A stretch of 64,000 nucleotides of DNA from an uncultured Paracoccaceae bacterium (GCA_947495795.1 CANMAI010000001.1:124001-188000); one strand, 5' to 3'. Positions 17,555-26,539 are shown, counted from the first letter of the stretch. Made by a program: numbers and translations. Notes: a model not told the origin generated them from the letters alone.

Positions 17555-18346
17555 ATGGGGATACTGGATTGGGTGCGCAGCGCGCTTGGGCGCGAACCTT
17601 CGGCCAAGGACACGCCCGCCGCTTCGGATGACGCGCCAAGTGCTGCGGATTGGACCGCTGCGGATGCCGCCTTGAAGGCAGCCCTTCGGCCGGTGATTTA
17701 TGGAAGCATCGGCGGCGTGCGGCCCGACCCTTCGAACAGGGCCACCAGTTGGTGGGGGAGCAACTTTCTGGGCGCGTCCGGAGAAGATGTGCCAACAGGC
17801 AGTGATGGGCAGCCGATGGATCCGCTGTTGCAGATCCGGACGGATGAGCTGGCGGAGACACTGGCCGGATGGGAGGGGATCGCCCTCCTCACGCTCTGGC
17901 TGGATCGCAAGGCTTCGTTCTGGGAGGGCAGTGGCTTTGTGATCCGCACATATGCAAGCCTCGAAGGGCTGGTGCCGATCGGCCCGGGTTACCGGGAGGA
18001 TGGTCTCTTCCCGAGCTTTCCGATCCTTTGGAGCGCGCCGCAACCCGAGCAGCCCGGCTGGGAGAATATGGCCGACAGGGTGCCGGGGCCTGTTGCCCGT
18101 GCCCGCAAGGATGGCTGGTTCTTCGAGACAGAGGCATTGAAGGCTTGCAATGCGATGCAGACAACCCATCCCGTAAAACTGGGCGGTTGGCCGACATGGA
18201 TACAGGGTGATCAGTGGCCGGAGGATGCCACGTTTCTCTTTCAGGTCGACAGTACGGACAAGGGCAAGCTGCCGCTTGGCGATGCGGGTTCGATCTATTT
18301 CTTTCGGGATGCCGGTGGCTGGATCCTGCGGGCCGATTGCTACTGA
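17555..18346 (+). CDS. DUF1963 (YwqG-like) protein
   Basis: A 263-residue cytoplasmic protein. The C-terminal part has the DUF1963 signature: VKLGGWPTWIQ, then FLFQVDS, a GDAGSIYFF strand and a final WILRADCY. The middle carries an insertion around LWSAPQPEQPGW. ATG 17555 is used because an in-frame GTG at 17525 has no ribosome-binding site. The biochemical function of the family is unknown; some members are thought to bind other proteins. Confidence 0.75.
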   Translation: MGILDWVRSALGREPSAKDTPAASDDAPSAADWTAADAALKAALRPVIYGSIGGVRPDPSNRATSWWGSNFLGASGEDVPTGSDGQPMDPLLQIRTDELAETLAGWEGIALLTLWLDRKASFWEGSGFVIRTYASLEGLVPIGPGYREDGLFPSFPILWSAPQPEQPGWENMADRVPGPVARARKDGWFFETEALKACNAMQTTHPVKLGGWPTWIQGDQWPEDATFLFQVDSTDKGKLPLGDAGSIYFFRDAGGWILRADCY

Positions 18347-18442
18347 GCGAAGGGGATCGGCCCTAAGGCCGCCTGCTTGGCATGTTGCAAGATGATGGGG
18401 GGAGCGGTAATTGGGGAGAGTTCCTTCAATCAGGTTATTGCA

Positions 18443-19294
18443 ATGCCCCAAGATGATCCTTCGAACCTTGTTTCCACAGCCTGGCTGGCGGACCATCTGA
18501 CGGCACCGGATGTGCGTGTGCTGGATGCCTCGTGGTATCTGCCCGCAGAGGGGCGTGATGCGCGGGCGGAGTATGAGGCCGGGCATATCCCGGGGGCGCG
18601 ATTCTTCGATATTGATGAGATCAGCGATACGGCCAGCGCCCTGCCCCATATGGCGCCGCCGGTGGAGAAGTTTATCTCTCGCATTCGGGCGATGGGCATC
18701 GGCGATGGCCATAGAGTGGTTGTATATGACGGGGCGGGGCTCTTTTCCGCAGCGCGCGTGTGGTGGATGTTCCGGCTGTTTGGCAAGACGGATGTAGCCG
18801 TGCTGGATGGCGGTTTGCCGAAGTGGAAGGCCGAGGGGCGTCCGCTGGAGGATGAACCGCCTATGATGCGCGACAGGCATTTCACGGCCCGGCGCGATGC
18901 AAGCCGGGTGAAGGATGTGACACAGGTGGCGGCCTCGGCCAAACTCGGGGATTTCCAGATTGTCGATGCACGCTCTCCTACGCGCTTTCGCGGTGAGGAA
19001 AAGGAAGCGCGGGCGGGCCTGCGCTCCGGCCATATTCCGGGCTCGAAGAACGTTTACTACAAGGATCTGCTGAACAAGGACGGCACGATGGCCAATACGG
19101 GCGCCCTGCGGTCGGCGTTCGAGAAAGCGGGCGTTGACCTTTCAAAACCCGTCATCACGTCCTGCGGTTCCGGGGTGACGGCGGCCATCCTGAGCCTTGC
19201 GCTTGAGCAGTTGGGCCACAAGAACCACGCGCTTTACGACGGCTCTTGGACGGAGTGGGGGATGTATGGGGATTTGAAGGTTGAGGTTGGGTGA
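18443..19294 (+). CDS. sseA: 3-mercaptopyruvate sulfurtransferase
   Basis: A 283-residue two-domain rhodanese. The C-terminal active-site loop is CGSGVTA, the form seen in mercaptopyruvate rather than thiosulfate sulfurtransferases (which have CRKGVT). The N-terminal domain is inactive and contains the DASWYLPAEGRDAR and IPGARFFDIDEISD segments typical of SseA. Start 18443 (MPQDDPSNLVSTAWL) matches homologues; the frame is open upstream but without a good start. It transfers sulfur from 3-mercaptopyruvate to thiols or cyanide in cysteine catabolism. Confidence 0.92.
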   Translation: MPQDDPSNLVSTAWLADHLTAPDVRVLDASWYLPAEGRDARAEYEAGHIPGARFFDIDEISDTASALPHMAPPVEKFISRIRAMGIGDGHRVVVYDGAGLFSAARVWWMFRLFGKTDVAVLDGGLPKWKAEGRPLEDEPPMMRDRHFTARRDASRVKDVTQVAASAKLGDFQIVDARSPTRFRGEEKEARAGLRSGHIPGSKNVYYKDLLNKDGTMANTGALRSAFEKAGVDLSKPVITSCGSGVTAAILSLALEQLGHKNHALYDGSWTEWGMYGDLKVEVG

Positions 19295-19305
19295 CATTGG
19301 TGCAG

Positions 19306-19437
19306 GAGCAACGAGAGCATGGCAGCGCCTGCCCGCGGGGTGGTGCTGCTCTGGTTGGTCAGCGCGCTTTATGGCAGCCAATCTCTCTTTTTTCTGATCT
19401 CTGCACTTACCTTGGCCAAGCGCCAGCCCGATGGGGC
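19306..19437. repeat. Interspersed intergenic repeat, copy B
   Basis: Colinear with copy A at 2931-3060 (shared blocks listed there). Here it follows 12 bp after the sseA stop, and its 3' side continues into a GC-rich hairpin-forming stretch around 19436-19465 (gggcag-gcgc-tgccc). No gene is visible in the 232-bp gap before the GNAT gene. Confidence 0.55.
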
Positions 19438-19526
19438 GGGCAGGCGCTGCCCGGCGGCTTCGCCTTGATTCCGGGCGATCAAACGTCACCGGCCTTGAAT
19501 GCCAAAGGCATAGTGGGAGAGGCGAA

Positions 19527-20087
19527 ATGGGAGTGATCCCTGCGGGAACCGAAGTTGATTACACCATCACCTATCTCGAAATGGGCGCGCGGCCTTCATA
19601 TGATCGACCCTCGTTGCCTGTCGGCCCGCCGACGGCGCTGATTGCGGCGGAAAAGCCGCCGGTCTGGTACTTTCTGAACCTGTATCATGCGGTGGGGCGG
19701 GATCATGAATGGGTGGATTGGGACAGCGCCTCGGAAGAAGCGTTGGCAGCCTATGTGCAGGCACCGACCATGCACCTTTACACCCTTATGCGCACGGGCT
19801 GGCCTGCCGGGTTCTTCATGCTGGATGCGCATGAGGCGGGGCGCTGCGATCTGGCGTATCTCGGGCTGGTGCCCGAGGCGATCGGGTTCGGACTGGGCAA
19901 CTACCTGCTGAGAACCGCAATTCATGCGGGCTGGGACATGCCCGGGAGCGAGCGAATGACGGTGCAAACCTGTACTCTGGATCATCCTGCCGCTTTGGCC
20001 CTGTACCAGAAGTGCGGATTTGTGCCATACGGCCAAGAGGAGAAGAGCCGCGTGCTGACGCGGGATCGCCACACACGGGAGAGCTGA
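19527..20087 (+). CDS. GNAT-family N-acetyltransferase
   Basis: A 186-residue protein. The acetyl-CoA-binding region is around YLGLVPEAIGFGLGNYLL, followed by the characteristic LDHPAALALYQKCGFVPY motif of GNAT enzymes. ATG 19527 has GGGAGAGG just upstream; upstream frame extends into the repeat. The stop is separated by one base from the aminotransferase start, so the two genes are cotranscribed with the OCD-family gene that follows. The acceptor substrate is unknown, possibly an amino acid given the neighbours. Confidence 0.88.
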   Translation: MGVIPAGTEVDYTITYLEMGARPSYDRPSLPVGPPTALIAAEKPPVWYFLNLYHAVGRDHEWVDWDSASEEALAAYVQAPTMHLYTLMRTGWPAGFFMLDAHEAGRCDLAYLGLVPEAIGFGLGNYLLRTAIHAGWDMPGSERMTVQTCTLDHPAALALYQKCGFVPYGQEEKSRVLTRDRHTRES

Positions 20088-20088
20088 G

Positions 20089-21270
20089 ATGCTGAAGAAC
20101 CTGACGCCGCAACCGCCTGACAAGATCATCGAGATGATTGGAATGTTCAAAGCGGATACGCGGACGGACAAGGTGGATCTCGGCGTTGGTGTCTACAAGG
20201 ACGAAAAGGGCAAGACGCCCGTGATGCGTTGTGTGAAACAGGCCGAGGCGCGGCTCTTGGCGGCGCAAGACAGCAAATCCTATGTGGGGCTTCTGGGCGA
20301 CCTTGGTTTTGTGGGTGCGATGCGCGATCTGGTGCTGGGCGATGCTGTGCCCGAGAGCCGTGTTTCCGGCGCACAATGCCCGGGCGGCACCGGGGCGATC
20401 CGCCAGCTTCTGGAACTGATCAAGATGGCAAAGCCCGATGCCACGATCTGGTATTCGGATCCGACATGGCCCAACCACCCTGCGATGGTGAAGCATCTGG
20501 GGCTTCAGGCGAAAACGTATCGGTATTTCGATGCGGAAAGCTGCGAGGTCGATTTCGACGGGATGATGACGGATCTTGGCGGGCTCGGTGCGGATGATGT
20601 GGTGATCCTGCATGGGTGTTGCCACAACCCGACCGGTGCCAACCTTTCGGGCGCACAGTTTGCGGCTATTACCGATCTGCTGAACGCCAAGGGTGCGATC
20701 CCGTTCATTGATATTGCCTATCAGGGCTTTGGCGATGGGCTGGAGGAGGATGTCGCCGCTTTGAGGGCGATGGCGGCATCGGTACCCCAGATGTTCATTG
20801 CGGCCTCCTGCTCCAAGAATTTCGGACTCTACCGGGACCGCGTGGGTGTGGCGATGGCGATCATGGCAGAACCTTCGGAGATGGGGATCGTGAAGGGGGC
20901 GATGGCGAGCCTGAACCGGCTGAATTTCTCCTTCCCGCCGGATCATGGGGCGAAGGTGGTAGAGATCATCCTTAATGATCCCGAGTTGCGGGCCGACTGG
21001 AGGGCCGAGCTTTCGGAGATGCGGGAGCGGATGCTGGTGCTGCGCGCGGATATGGCCGATGCACTGAAGCGGGAGACAAACAGCGACCGGTTCGAGTTCT
21101 TCCGCAACCACCGTGGGATGTTCAGCCGGATGGGGCTGACCGGGGATGCGGTGGTTTCGCTGCGCGAGACGAACGGGATCTACATGGTGGGAGACAGCCG
21201 CGTGAATGTGGCGGGCCTGCCTTCCGAGAAGATCGGGGAACTTGCCAAGGCGATTGCCGGGGTCGCATGA
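20089..21270 (+). CDS. tyrB: Aromatic amino acid / aspartate-type aminotransferase
   Basis: A 393-residue class I PLP aminotransferase. The PLP lysine lies in AASCSKNFGLYRDRVG, preceded by the HGCCHNPTG signature and IPFIDIAYQGFGDG. The N-terminus VDLGVGVYKDEKGKTPVM is typical of the AspC/TyrB branch. The usual reaction is transamination of aromatic amino acids or aspartate with 2-oxoglutarate. It is flanked by GNAT (1-bp gap) and the OCD-family gene (4-bp ATGA overlap), forming a compact amino-acid metabolism operon. Confidence 0.9.
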   Translation: MLKNLTPQPPDKIIEMIGMFKADTRTDKVDLGVGVYKDEKGKTPVMRCVKQAEARLLAAQDSKSYVGLLGDLGFVGAMRDLVLGDAVPESRVSGAQCPGGTGAIRQLLELIKMAKPDATIWYSDPTWPNHPAMVKHLGLQAKTYRYFDAESCEVDFDGMMTDLGGLGADDVVILHGCCHNPTGANLSGAQFAAITDLLNAKGAIPFIDIAYQGFGDGLEEDVAALRAMAASVPQMFIAASCSKNFGLYRDRVGVAMAIMAEPSEMGIVKGAMASLNRLNFSFPPDHGAKVVEIILNDPELRADWRAELSEMRERMLVLRADMADALKRETNSDRFEFFRNHRGMFSRMGLTGDAVVSLRETNGIYMVGDSRVNVAGLPSEKIGELAKAIAGVA

Positions 21271-22193
21271 CACCTTATATCACAGCCGAGATGGTGGAGC
21301 CGCATCTGGATTGGATGCGGCTTACCGATGCTTTTCTGGAAGGGCACAAAGGCGCGAAGGCCGAATTGGGGGACCAGTTTCTGCATCGGGGCGATGATAC
21401 GCTGCTGAGCCGGGCCGCGTGGATTGACGGGATGGGGATTGCGGTGAAATCCGTCTCCGTCATGCCGGGCAACCCGGCAGAAGGGCGGCCATCGGTGCAG
21501 GGCGCGATGGTTTTGTTCGATGATGCCACAGGCGTGGTGGATGCGGTGATCGACAGCGCTTTGGTGACAAAGTGGAAGACCGCCGGGGACAGCCTGCTTG
21601 GGGCGCGGCTGCTGGCCCGGAAAGACAGCGAGCGGCTGCTGATCGTGGGCGCGGGCGCTGTGGCGGAGAGCCTGATGCAGGCATACCGTGCGCTTTTCCC
21701 TGAAATTCAGATCGCGATCTGGGGGCGGAATGCGGCCAGGGCGGAGGCTTTGGCGGATACAACCGGTGCAGAGCTGTGCGCGGATCTTGAAGCCGGAGTG
21801 CGTGCGGCGGATATCATCTCGACCGCGACGATGGCCAAAGAGCCGGTGATCTCTGGCGCATGGCTGCGGGAGGGGCAGCATCTGGATCTGATCGGGGCGT
21901 TCACGGCGGATATGCGCGAGGTGGATGATGTGGCGCTGCTGCGCGCGCGCATTTTTGTGGACAACCGCGAGACGACGCTTGCGCATATTGGTGAATTGAA
22001 AATTCCGCTGGCGGCGGGTGTGATCGCGCAGAAGGATGTGCTGGGGGATTATTACGATCTGGCCGGAGGTGCCGCGGGGCGCACCGGCGCAGAGGACATC
22101 ACGCTTCTAAAAAATGGGGGCGGTGCGCATCTGGATCTGATGACGGGACGGATGATTTTAGCGGCCTGGAAACGGGCGGCAGCATCCGGATAA
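21267..22193 (+). CDS. Ornithine cyclodeaminase / mu-crystallin family protein
   Basis: A 308-residue protein overlapping the aminotransferase stop by 4 bp. It has the family's Rossmann segment LLIVGAGAVAESLMQAY, the IISTATMAKEPVISG loop, and the N-terminal GIAVKSVSVMPGNP region. Members cyclise ornithine to proline, or reduce cyclic imines such as delta-1-piperideine- or pyrroline-2-carboxylate; sequence alone does not decide between them. Its last 95 bp overlap the 3' end of the convergent kinase gene. Confidence 0.88.
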   Translation: MTPYITAEMVEPHLDWMRLTDAFLEGHKGAKAELGDQFLHRGDDTLLSRAAWIDGMGIAVKSVSVMPGNPAEGRPSVQGAMVLFDDATGVVDAVIDSALVTKWKTAGDSLLGARLLARKDSERLLIVGAGAVAESLMQAYRALFPEIQIAIWGRNAARAEALADTTGAELCADLEAGVRAADIISTATMAKEPVISGAWLREGQHLDLIGAFTADMREVDDVALLRARIFVDNRETTLAHIGELKIPLAAGVIAQKDVLGDYYDLAGGAAGRTGAEDITLLKNGGGAHLDLMTGRMILAAWKRAAASG

Positions 22194-22671
22194 GGCCTCG
22201 CAGCACCGCTTCCGGCGTGCGGCCTGCAGTATCGATCTGAAGCGGCGGCACGGACCATTCATCATATGCGCGGGCCTGTACCTCCTGCCATGTCGGGATC
22301 GTCTGCCCTTCGATATCGGGTTTTCGTGCCTCCACGCGCTGGCGATGCTCTGTTTCGTCGGAGCACACGACCTCCACTTCAGCGAAGGGGCGCGTGGCGC
22401 TGGTGGCGATATCGCGGTACGCGTTGCGCGTGCGCGCAATCGGGTTGACACTATCGGTTATCACGGTGTGACCAAGGTGAAGATTATCCGCCGCCAGCGC
22501 ATAGGCGGCCCGGTAGCCAGCATCTTCTGTGGTGCTGATGGAAAGTGCGGAGGTGAGGACACCTGTCTCGATACTGTCGATCCGGAGGTAGACTGCCCGC
22601 AAATGGCGCGCGAGACCGCGTGCGAGTGTGGTTTTGCCGGTGCCGGGCAGGCCTGCGAAAATAATGAGCAT
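22099..22671 (-). CDS. AAA/P-loop kinase (gluconokinase/Zeta-like fold)
   Basis: A 190-residue protein with an N-terminal Walker A GLPGTGKTTLARGLA and a following RIDSIE strand. The VITDSVNPIARTRNAYRDIA segment is typical of small P-loop kinases that phosphorylate metabolites. Start 22671 (MLIIFAGLPG) is the family start; the frame upstream to 22809 is spurious. The final 31 codons lie antiparallel to the last codons of the OCD-family gene. Substrate unknown. Confidence 0.82.
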   Translation of the reverse strand: MLIIFAGLPGTGKTTLARGLARHLRAVYLRIDSIETGVLTSALSISTTEDAGYRAAYALAADNLHLGHTVITDSVNPIARTRNAYRDIATSATRPFAEVEVVCSDETEHRQRVEARKPDIEGQTIPTWQEVQARAYDEWSVPPLQIDTAGRTPEAVLRGLIRMLPPVSRPLKSSVPSSDPDAHRPHFLEA

Positions 22672-22891
22672 CAGGGGCTCCCTATAGCGGCACGAGGCCG
22701 TGGAATAAGTTTTGAGACTATTCTTGGCACTGTGCCGAAGCCACGCCCGGATCGGTGCCATTGTGAGGTTATTTTGTGGCAGGGATTGGTGAGAGTATGC
22801 GTTGAGCAAACCGGGAAGAAGGCTTTGAAAATCCGCACGCGTTCATATCCCGAACTGATGAGACGACACGAAAACCCGTGCGCCGCAAATG

Positions 22892-22905
22892 TTAATGCGC
22901 ATTAA
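22892..22905. promoter_or_regulatory. Perfect 14-bp palindrome TTAATGCGCATTAA
   Basis: An uninterrupted 14-bp perfect palindrome in an AT-richer stretch of the 294-bp gap between the kinase start (22671, leftward) and the carbonic anhydrase stop (22966). It is about 220 bp upstream of the kinase gene. It could be a repressor site or part of a promoter region; no gene in this gap was found. Confidence 0.3.
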
Positions 22906-22954
22906 GAAACAGGGTGAAGGTTAATTATTTGTTAACACATCCGAATGAGAAAAG

Positions 22955-22977
22955 CTGCCGGGCGACTAGAGCGGCAG
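22955..22977 (-). terminator. Hairpin overlapping the end of the carbonic anhydrase gene
   Basis: CTGCCG/CGGCAG arms with a 11-bp loop span the stop codon of the leftward carbonic anhydrase gene. On the minus strand they are followed by c and four T residues, so this is a plausible intrinsic terminator that partly uses coding bases. Confidence 0.45.
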
Positions 22978-23616
22978 GAATGCGTGCTTCTCCGGATCGT
23001 ATGCGTGCAGCTCTCCGGAGCCGATATCGTGCCATAATCCGTGAAGGGCGAGGCTGCCATCCTTCACGCCTGCGGCCACCTGAGGGAACGTCATCAGGTT
23101 ATCGAGGCTGGTGAGGACACCCTCCTTCTCCAGCGATGTGAGCCTTTCGCCGGGATCCTCTATGTCTTTCACCCTGTCGTAGCCTTCGCGCAGGATATCC
23201 ATCCAGCGGCCGACAAAGCTGGTTTTCTCCTCAAGCTCTGGCGCATTGCCGCTGCACATATCAAGGCAGCCCTGAACGCCGCCGCAATTGCTGTGGCCGA
23301 GGACAAGGATATTGGCAACCTTGAGCGTGCCCACTGCGTATTCGATGGTGGCGGAGGTGCCGTGGAGATCGCCATCGGGTTTGTAGGGCGGCACCAGATT
23401 GGCGATATTGCGGTGAATGAAGAACTCGCCGGTATCCGCGCCAAAGATGGAAGTGACATGCACCCGGCTGTCGCAGCACGAGATCACCATCGCCCTCGGA
23501 TGCTGGCCCTCATCGGCCAGGCGGTGATACCACGCCTTGTTTTCCTGATACTGCGTGGCGTGCCACCCGCGATACCGTTGCACATAGGATCGGGGCAGAG
23601 ATTTGGCTGTTGTCAT
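22966..23616 (-). CDS. Beta-class carbonic anhydrase
   Basis: A 216-residue protein with the beta-CA zinc site: CCDSR at 47-51 (Cys47, Asp49, Arg51) and HSNC at 108-111. HRNIANLVPPY and SATIEYAVGTLKV are further family blocks. AGGGGA lies 8 bases upstream of ATG 23616. It interconverts CO2 and bicarbonate in the cytoplasm, supplying bicarbonate for carboxylases. It is transcribed alone, divergently from the HPt-like gene. Confidence 0.95.
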   Translation of the reverse strand: MTTAKSLPRSYVQRYRGWHATQYQENKAWYHRLADEGQHPRAMVISCCDSRVHVTSIFGADTGEFFIHRNIANLVPPYKPDGDLHGTSATIEYAVGTLKVANILVLGHSNCGGVQGCLDMCSGNAPELEEKTSFVGRWMDILREGYDRVKDIEDPGERLTSLEKEGVLTSLDNLMTFPQVAAGVKDGSLALHGLWHDIGSGELHAYDPEKHAFLPL

Positions 23617-23765
23617 ATGTCTGTTCCCCTAGGCCTACGCTAACTTCGGATTGTTAACCCCGATTTAACCTATCTGGCAACTAAGCGCTATGCGCCCCGT
23701 TTTGCTAATCTATTGTTCAACCGCAGCGTTTAGAGATGTGTCTTGAGAGGGACAAGGGGTGTCTG

Positions 23766-24149
23766 ATGGCTATTATAATGAACTTGAAGCGGCAGGAGCC
23801 GGCGCATCTGGATGTGCGGGCGTTGGAATTGATGGAATCTATCCTCGGCCCAGAGCGATGTCGGGAGATAATGGAGGAGACATCTTTCGATCTGGTGGAC
23901 ACGCTTGCCGCTGTCGAGGCGCACCTGCATGAGCAGGACTATGCAGCCGTGCGCAAAGAGTGCATCGGTATTGCCAGCATGAGTGCGCAGATCGGGCTGG
24001 ATGATTTCTCGCTGACGGCACGCAATGTGGTTGATTGCATCAATGCCGACAACATGGAGGCTCTGCCATCGGTGGCCGCACGGATGATGCGGCTGGGCGA
24101 GGCTTCACTGATGTCCGTACTCAATCTGACGGAAGACCCTTACAGTTAA
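23766..24149 (+). CDS. Degenerate HPt-like helical protein
   Basis: A 127-residue, mostly helical protein with AAGGGG 7 bases before ATG 23766. The segment EQDYAAVRKECIGIASMSAQIG has the pattern of the HPt phosphotransfer helix (AHxLKGSAxxIG) but lacks the phosphorylatable histidine, and the following helices fit the four-helix bundle. I infer a pseudo-phosphotransfer or phosphorelay-binding protein; this rests on pattern only. It stands alone between carbonic anhydrase and the aminopeptidase. Confidence 0.6.
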   Translation: MAIIMNLKRQEPAHLDVRALELMESILGPERCREIMEETSFDLVDTLAAVEAHLHEQDYAAVRKECIGIASMSAQIGLDDFSLTARNVVDCINADNMEALPSVAARMMRLGEASLMSVLNLTEDPYS

Positions 24150-24293
24150 GACTGGTGGATGACCCTCTGCGGCAAGTCCCGGTTCGCGTGACCATGCGCA
24201 CAGACAAAACCCTCATGGGTTGCAATCCCTGCTTGGAATATGGCCTGTGCAGAGTAGTCTGGCGGGAAAGAAGCATGGCATGGCAGGGCAGAG

Positions 24294-25688
24294 ATGAAGG
24301 CAGAATTTGCGACCGGAGGCGAAGGGGCTTCTCCGATCCATGTGATCGGGGCGGATGATCTGGAGGGATGGCTGAAAGGTCAGCCGAAGGCCATGCAGCG
24401 CTGGGTGGCCTCGAATGGCTTCAAGGCGTCTCTCGGAAAAGTGCTTGTGGTGCCTTCGGGTGAAGGCGACGTTGAGACGGTGCTGGCCGGTTGGGGCCGG
24501 GAGAAGGACCGAGCGCGCGGCTGGTTTAATTTCGGCACGGTGGCGGCTTCGGTGCCAGCGGGTACATATGCTATTGCTTCGGGCCTGGAAGGAGCGGATC
24601 TGGAGGAGGCAGCGCTGGCGTGGCTTCTGGCGGCATATCGGTTTGATCGCTATGCCAAGGCTCCCGCTTCCGAGGCGTATCTGCAGGCGCCGGTGGGTGT
24701 GGATGCGCGGCGGCTGGAGACGATCGCCGCGGGTGTGGCGCTGACATCTGATCTGATCAACACGCCTGCTTCCGACATGGGGCCCGATGCGCTGGAGAAT
24801 ATGTTCTGCGATCTGGCCACGGGTTTCGGTGCGAAGCCCAATGTGATCCGGGGTGGCGCGCTTCTGGATGAGAACTTTCCGATGATCCATGCTGTGGGGC
24901 GGGCTTCCGATCAGGTGCCGCGTTTGCTGGATATGGTATGGGGCGATCTTTCCGCACCGAAGGTGACGCTGGTGGGCAAGGGTGTGTGCTTTGACACCGG
25001 CGGGCTGAACATCAAGCCCGGCAATTCCATGGGATTGATGAAGAAGGATATGGGTGGTGCGGCCACGGTGCTTGGCCTTGCGCGGATGATCATGGCGTTG
25101 GATGTGCCGGTGCGGCTGCGGGTGCTGGTGCCAGCGGTGGAGAATTCAATTTCCGCGGGTGCGTTTCGGCCGGGGGATATACTGACGTCGCGCAAGGGTT
25201 TGAGTGTGGAGATCAACAATACCGATGCGGAGGGACGGCTGGTGCTGGCCGATGCGTTGGCGCTGGCCGATGAGGAGCGGCCGGATATGCTGATCTGCAT
25301 GGCCACGCTGACCGGCGCCGCGCGTGTGGCGCTGGGGCCGGATATGCCGCCTTTCTACACGGATGATGACGGACTGGCCGGAGAGATCTCGAAGGCGGCC
25401 TCTGCCGTGCAGGACCCGTTGTGGCGGATGCCGTTCTGGGACCCATACGACAAGATGATAGAGCCCGGGATTGCCGATCTGGACAACGCGCCTTCAGGCG
25501 GGTTTGCGGGGTCGATCACAGCCGCGCTCTTTTTGCGGCGATTTGTTGAAAATGCGGAGAGTTTCGCGCATTTTGATTGCTATGGTTGGACGCCAACTGC
25601 GCAGCCTTCCCGGCCCAAGGGAGGGGCGTGCCAGGGTGCACGTGCGCTTCTGCAAGTGATCGAGGAACGGTATGGACATGACGATTGA
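24294..25688 (+). CDS. Leucyl aminopeptidase family protein (M17, PepB-like)
   Basis: A 464-residue protein. The M17 catalytic core is intact: GKGVCFDTGGLNIKPG, MKKDMGGAA and the signature NTDAEGRLVLADAL, with two-metal ligands present. The N-terminal domain is short and divergent, as in the PepB/"leucyl aminopeptidase family" group. A GGCAGGG sequence precedes ATG 24294. It removes N-terminal residues from peptides in the cytoplasm. Its end overlaps the NlpC/P60 gene start by 17 bp, so the pair form an operon for peptide or muropeptide breakdown. Confidence 0.92.
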   Translation: MKAEFATGGEGASPIHVIGADDLEGWLKGQPKAMQRWVASNGFKASLGKVLVVPSGEGDVETVLAGWGREKDRARGWFNFGTVAASVPAGTYAIASGLEGADLEEAALAWLLAAYRFDRYAKAPASEAYLQAPVGVDARRLETIAAGVALTSDLINTPASDMGPDALENMFCDLATGFGAKPNVIRGGALLDENFPMIHAVGRASDQVPRLLDMVWGDLSAPKVTLVGKGVCFDTGGLNIKPGNSMGLMKKDMGGAATVLGLARMIMALDVPVRLRVLVPAVENSISAGAFRPGDILTSRKGLSVEINNTDAEGRLVLADALALADEERPDMLICMATLTGAARVALGPDMPPFYTDDDGLAGEISKAASAVQDPLWRMPFWDPYDKMIEPGIADLDNAPSGGFAGSITAALFLRRFVENAESFAHFDCYGWTPTAQPSRPKGGACQGARALLQVIEERYGHDD

Positions 25689-26520
25689 TCCGCGCCTGGT
25701 GCCCGCACGGCCTGATCTGGCGGCGGCGCATCTGAAAGGAAGCGTGGCAGCGGAACGATTTACGGAGGGGCGGAGCCTGACGGTAGCTGCGCCCGTACTC
25801 GATATGACGAGCACGCCCGACCGGGATGCGGGGCTTTCCAATCAGCTTTTGATGGGCGAGCGGTTTTTGGCCTATGAGGAAGATGCCGAGGCTGGCCTGG
25901 CCTGGGGGCAGGCGGAGGCAGATGGCTATGTGGGATACGTATCGCTCGCCGGGCTTGAGGCGGATGCGCCGGAGCCGGATATGCATGTGACGGTGCTTTC
26001 CACATATATCTACCCCGAACCCAACATGAAAACCCGCCCGCTGGAGGCGCTGCCCATGCTGGCGCGCGTGGCGACGGTAGGCCACGAGGCGGGATTTGTT
26101 GCGTTGGCCAGCGGGGGCTATTGCCCGGCACAGCATCTCGCACCGATCGGGCCTCTGGCGGGCGATTTTGTTGGTGTTGCCGAGCAGATGCTCGGTCGAC
26201 CCTATCTTTGGGGCGGGCGGAGTGCGGAGGGCGTCGATTGCTCGGGCTTTGTGCAACTGGCACTGGCAGCGGTGGGGCGGATGATCTTGCGGGATGCGGA
26301 TTTGCAGCAAAGTGCAGGGGTGGAGCTGAACGAGCCTCTGGCACGCGGTGATCTCGTGTTCTGGGATGGGCATGTGGGGATCATGCAGGATGACGAGACA
26401 CTGCTCCATGCCAATGCGCATCACATGGCGGTTGCCAGCGAACCGCTGGCAGATGCTGAAGCTCGTATTCTGAAGGCGGAGTTCGGGCCCATTCTGTCGC
26501 GACGGCGCCTTCTCCCCTAA
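25672..26520 (+). CDS. NlpC/P60 family cysteine peptidase with SH3-like N-terminus
   Basis: A 282-residue protein. The C-terminal NlpC/P60 domain has the catalytic Cys in GVDCSGFVQLAL and His in WDGHVGIM, with a third polar residue in HANAHH. The preceding ~150 residues look like bacterial SH3 segments (GYVGYVSLAGL). No signal peptide is seen, fitting cytoplasmic dipeptidyl-peptidase VI-type recycling of peptidoglycan peptides. It overlaps the aminopeptidase gene by 17 bp. ATG 25672 and 25678 are both possible starts. Confidence 0.9.
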   Translation: MDMTIDPRLVPARPDLAAAHLKGSVAAERFTEGRSLTVAAPVLDMTSTPDRDAGLSNQLLMGERFLAYEEDAEAGLAWGQAEADGYVGYVSLAGLEADAPEPDMHVTVLSTYIYPEPNMKTRPLEALPMLARVATVGHEAGFVALASGGYCPAQHLAPIGPLAGDFVGVAEQMLGRPYLWGGRSAEGVDCSGFVQLALAAVGRMILRDADLQQSAGVELNEPLARGDLVFWDGHVGIMQDDETLLHANAHHMAVASEPLADAEARILKAEFGPILSRRRLLP

Positions 26521-26539
26521 AGCGCTTCGCATTCAACTT

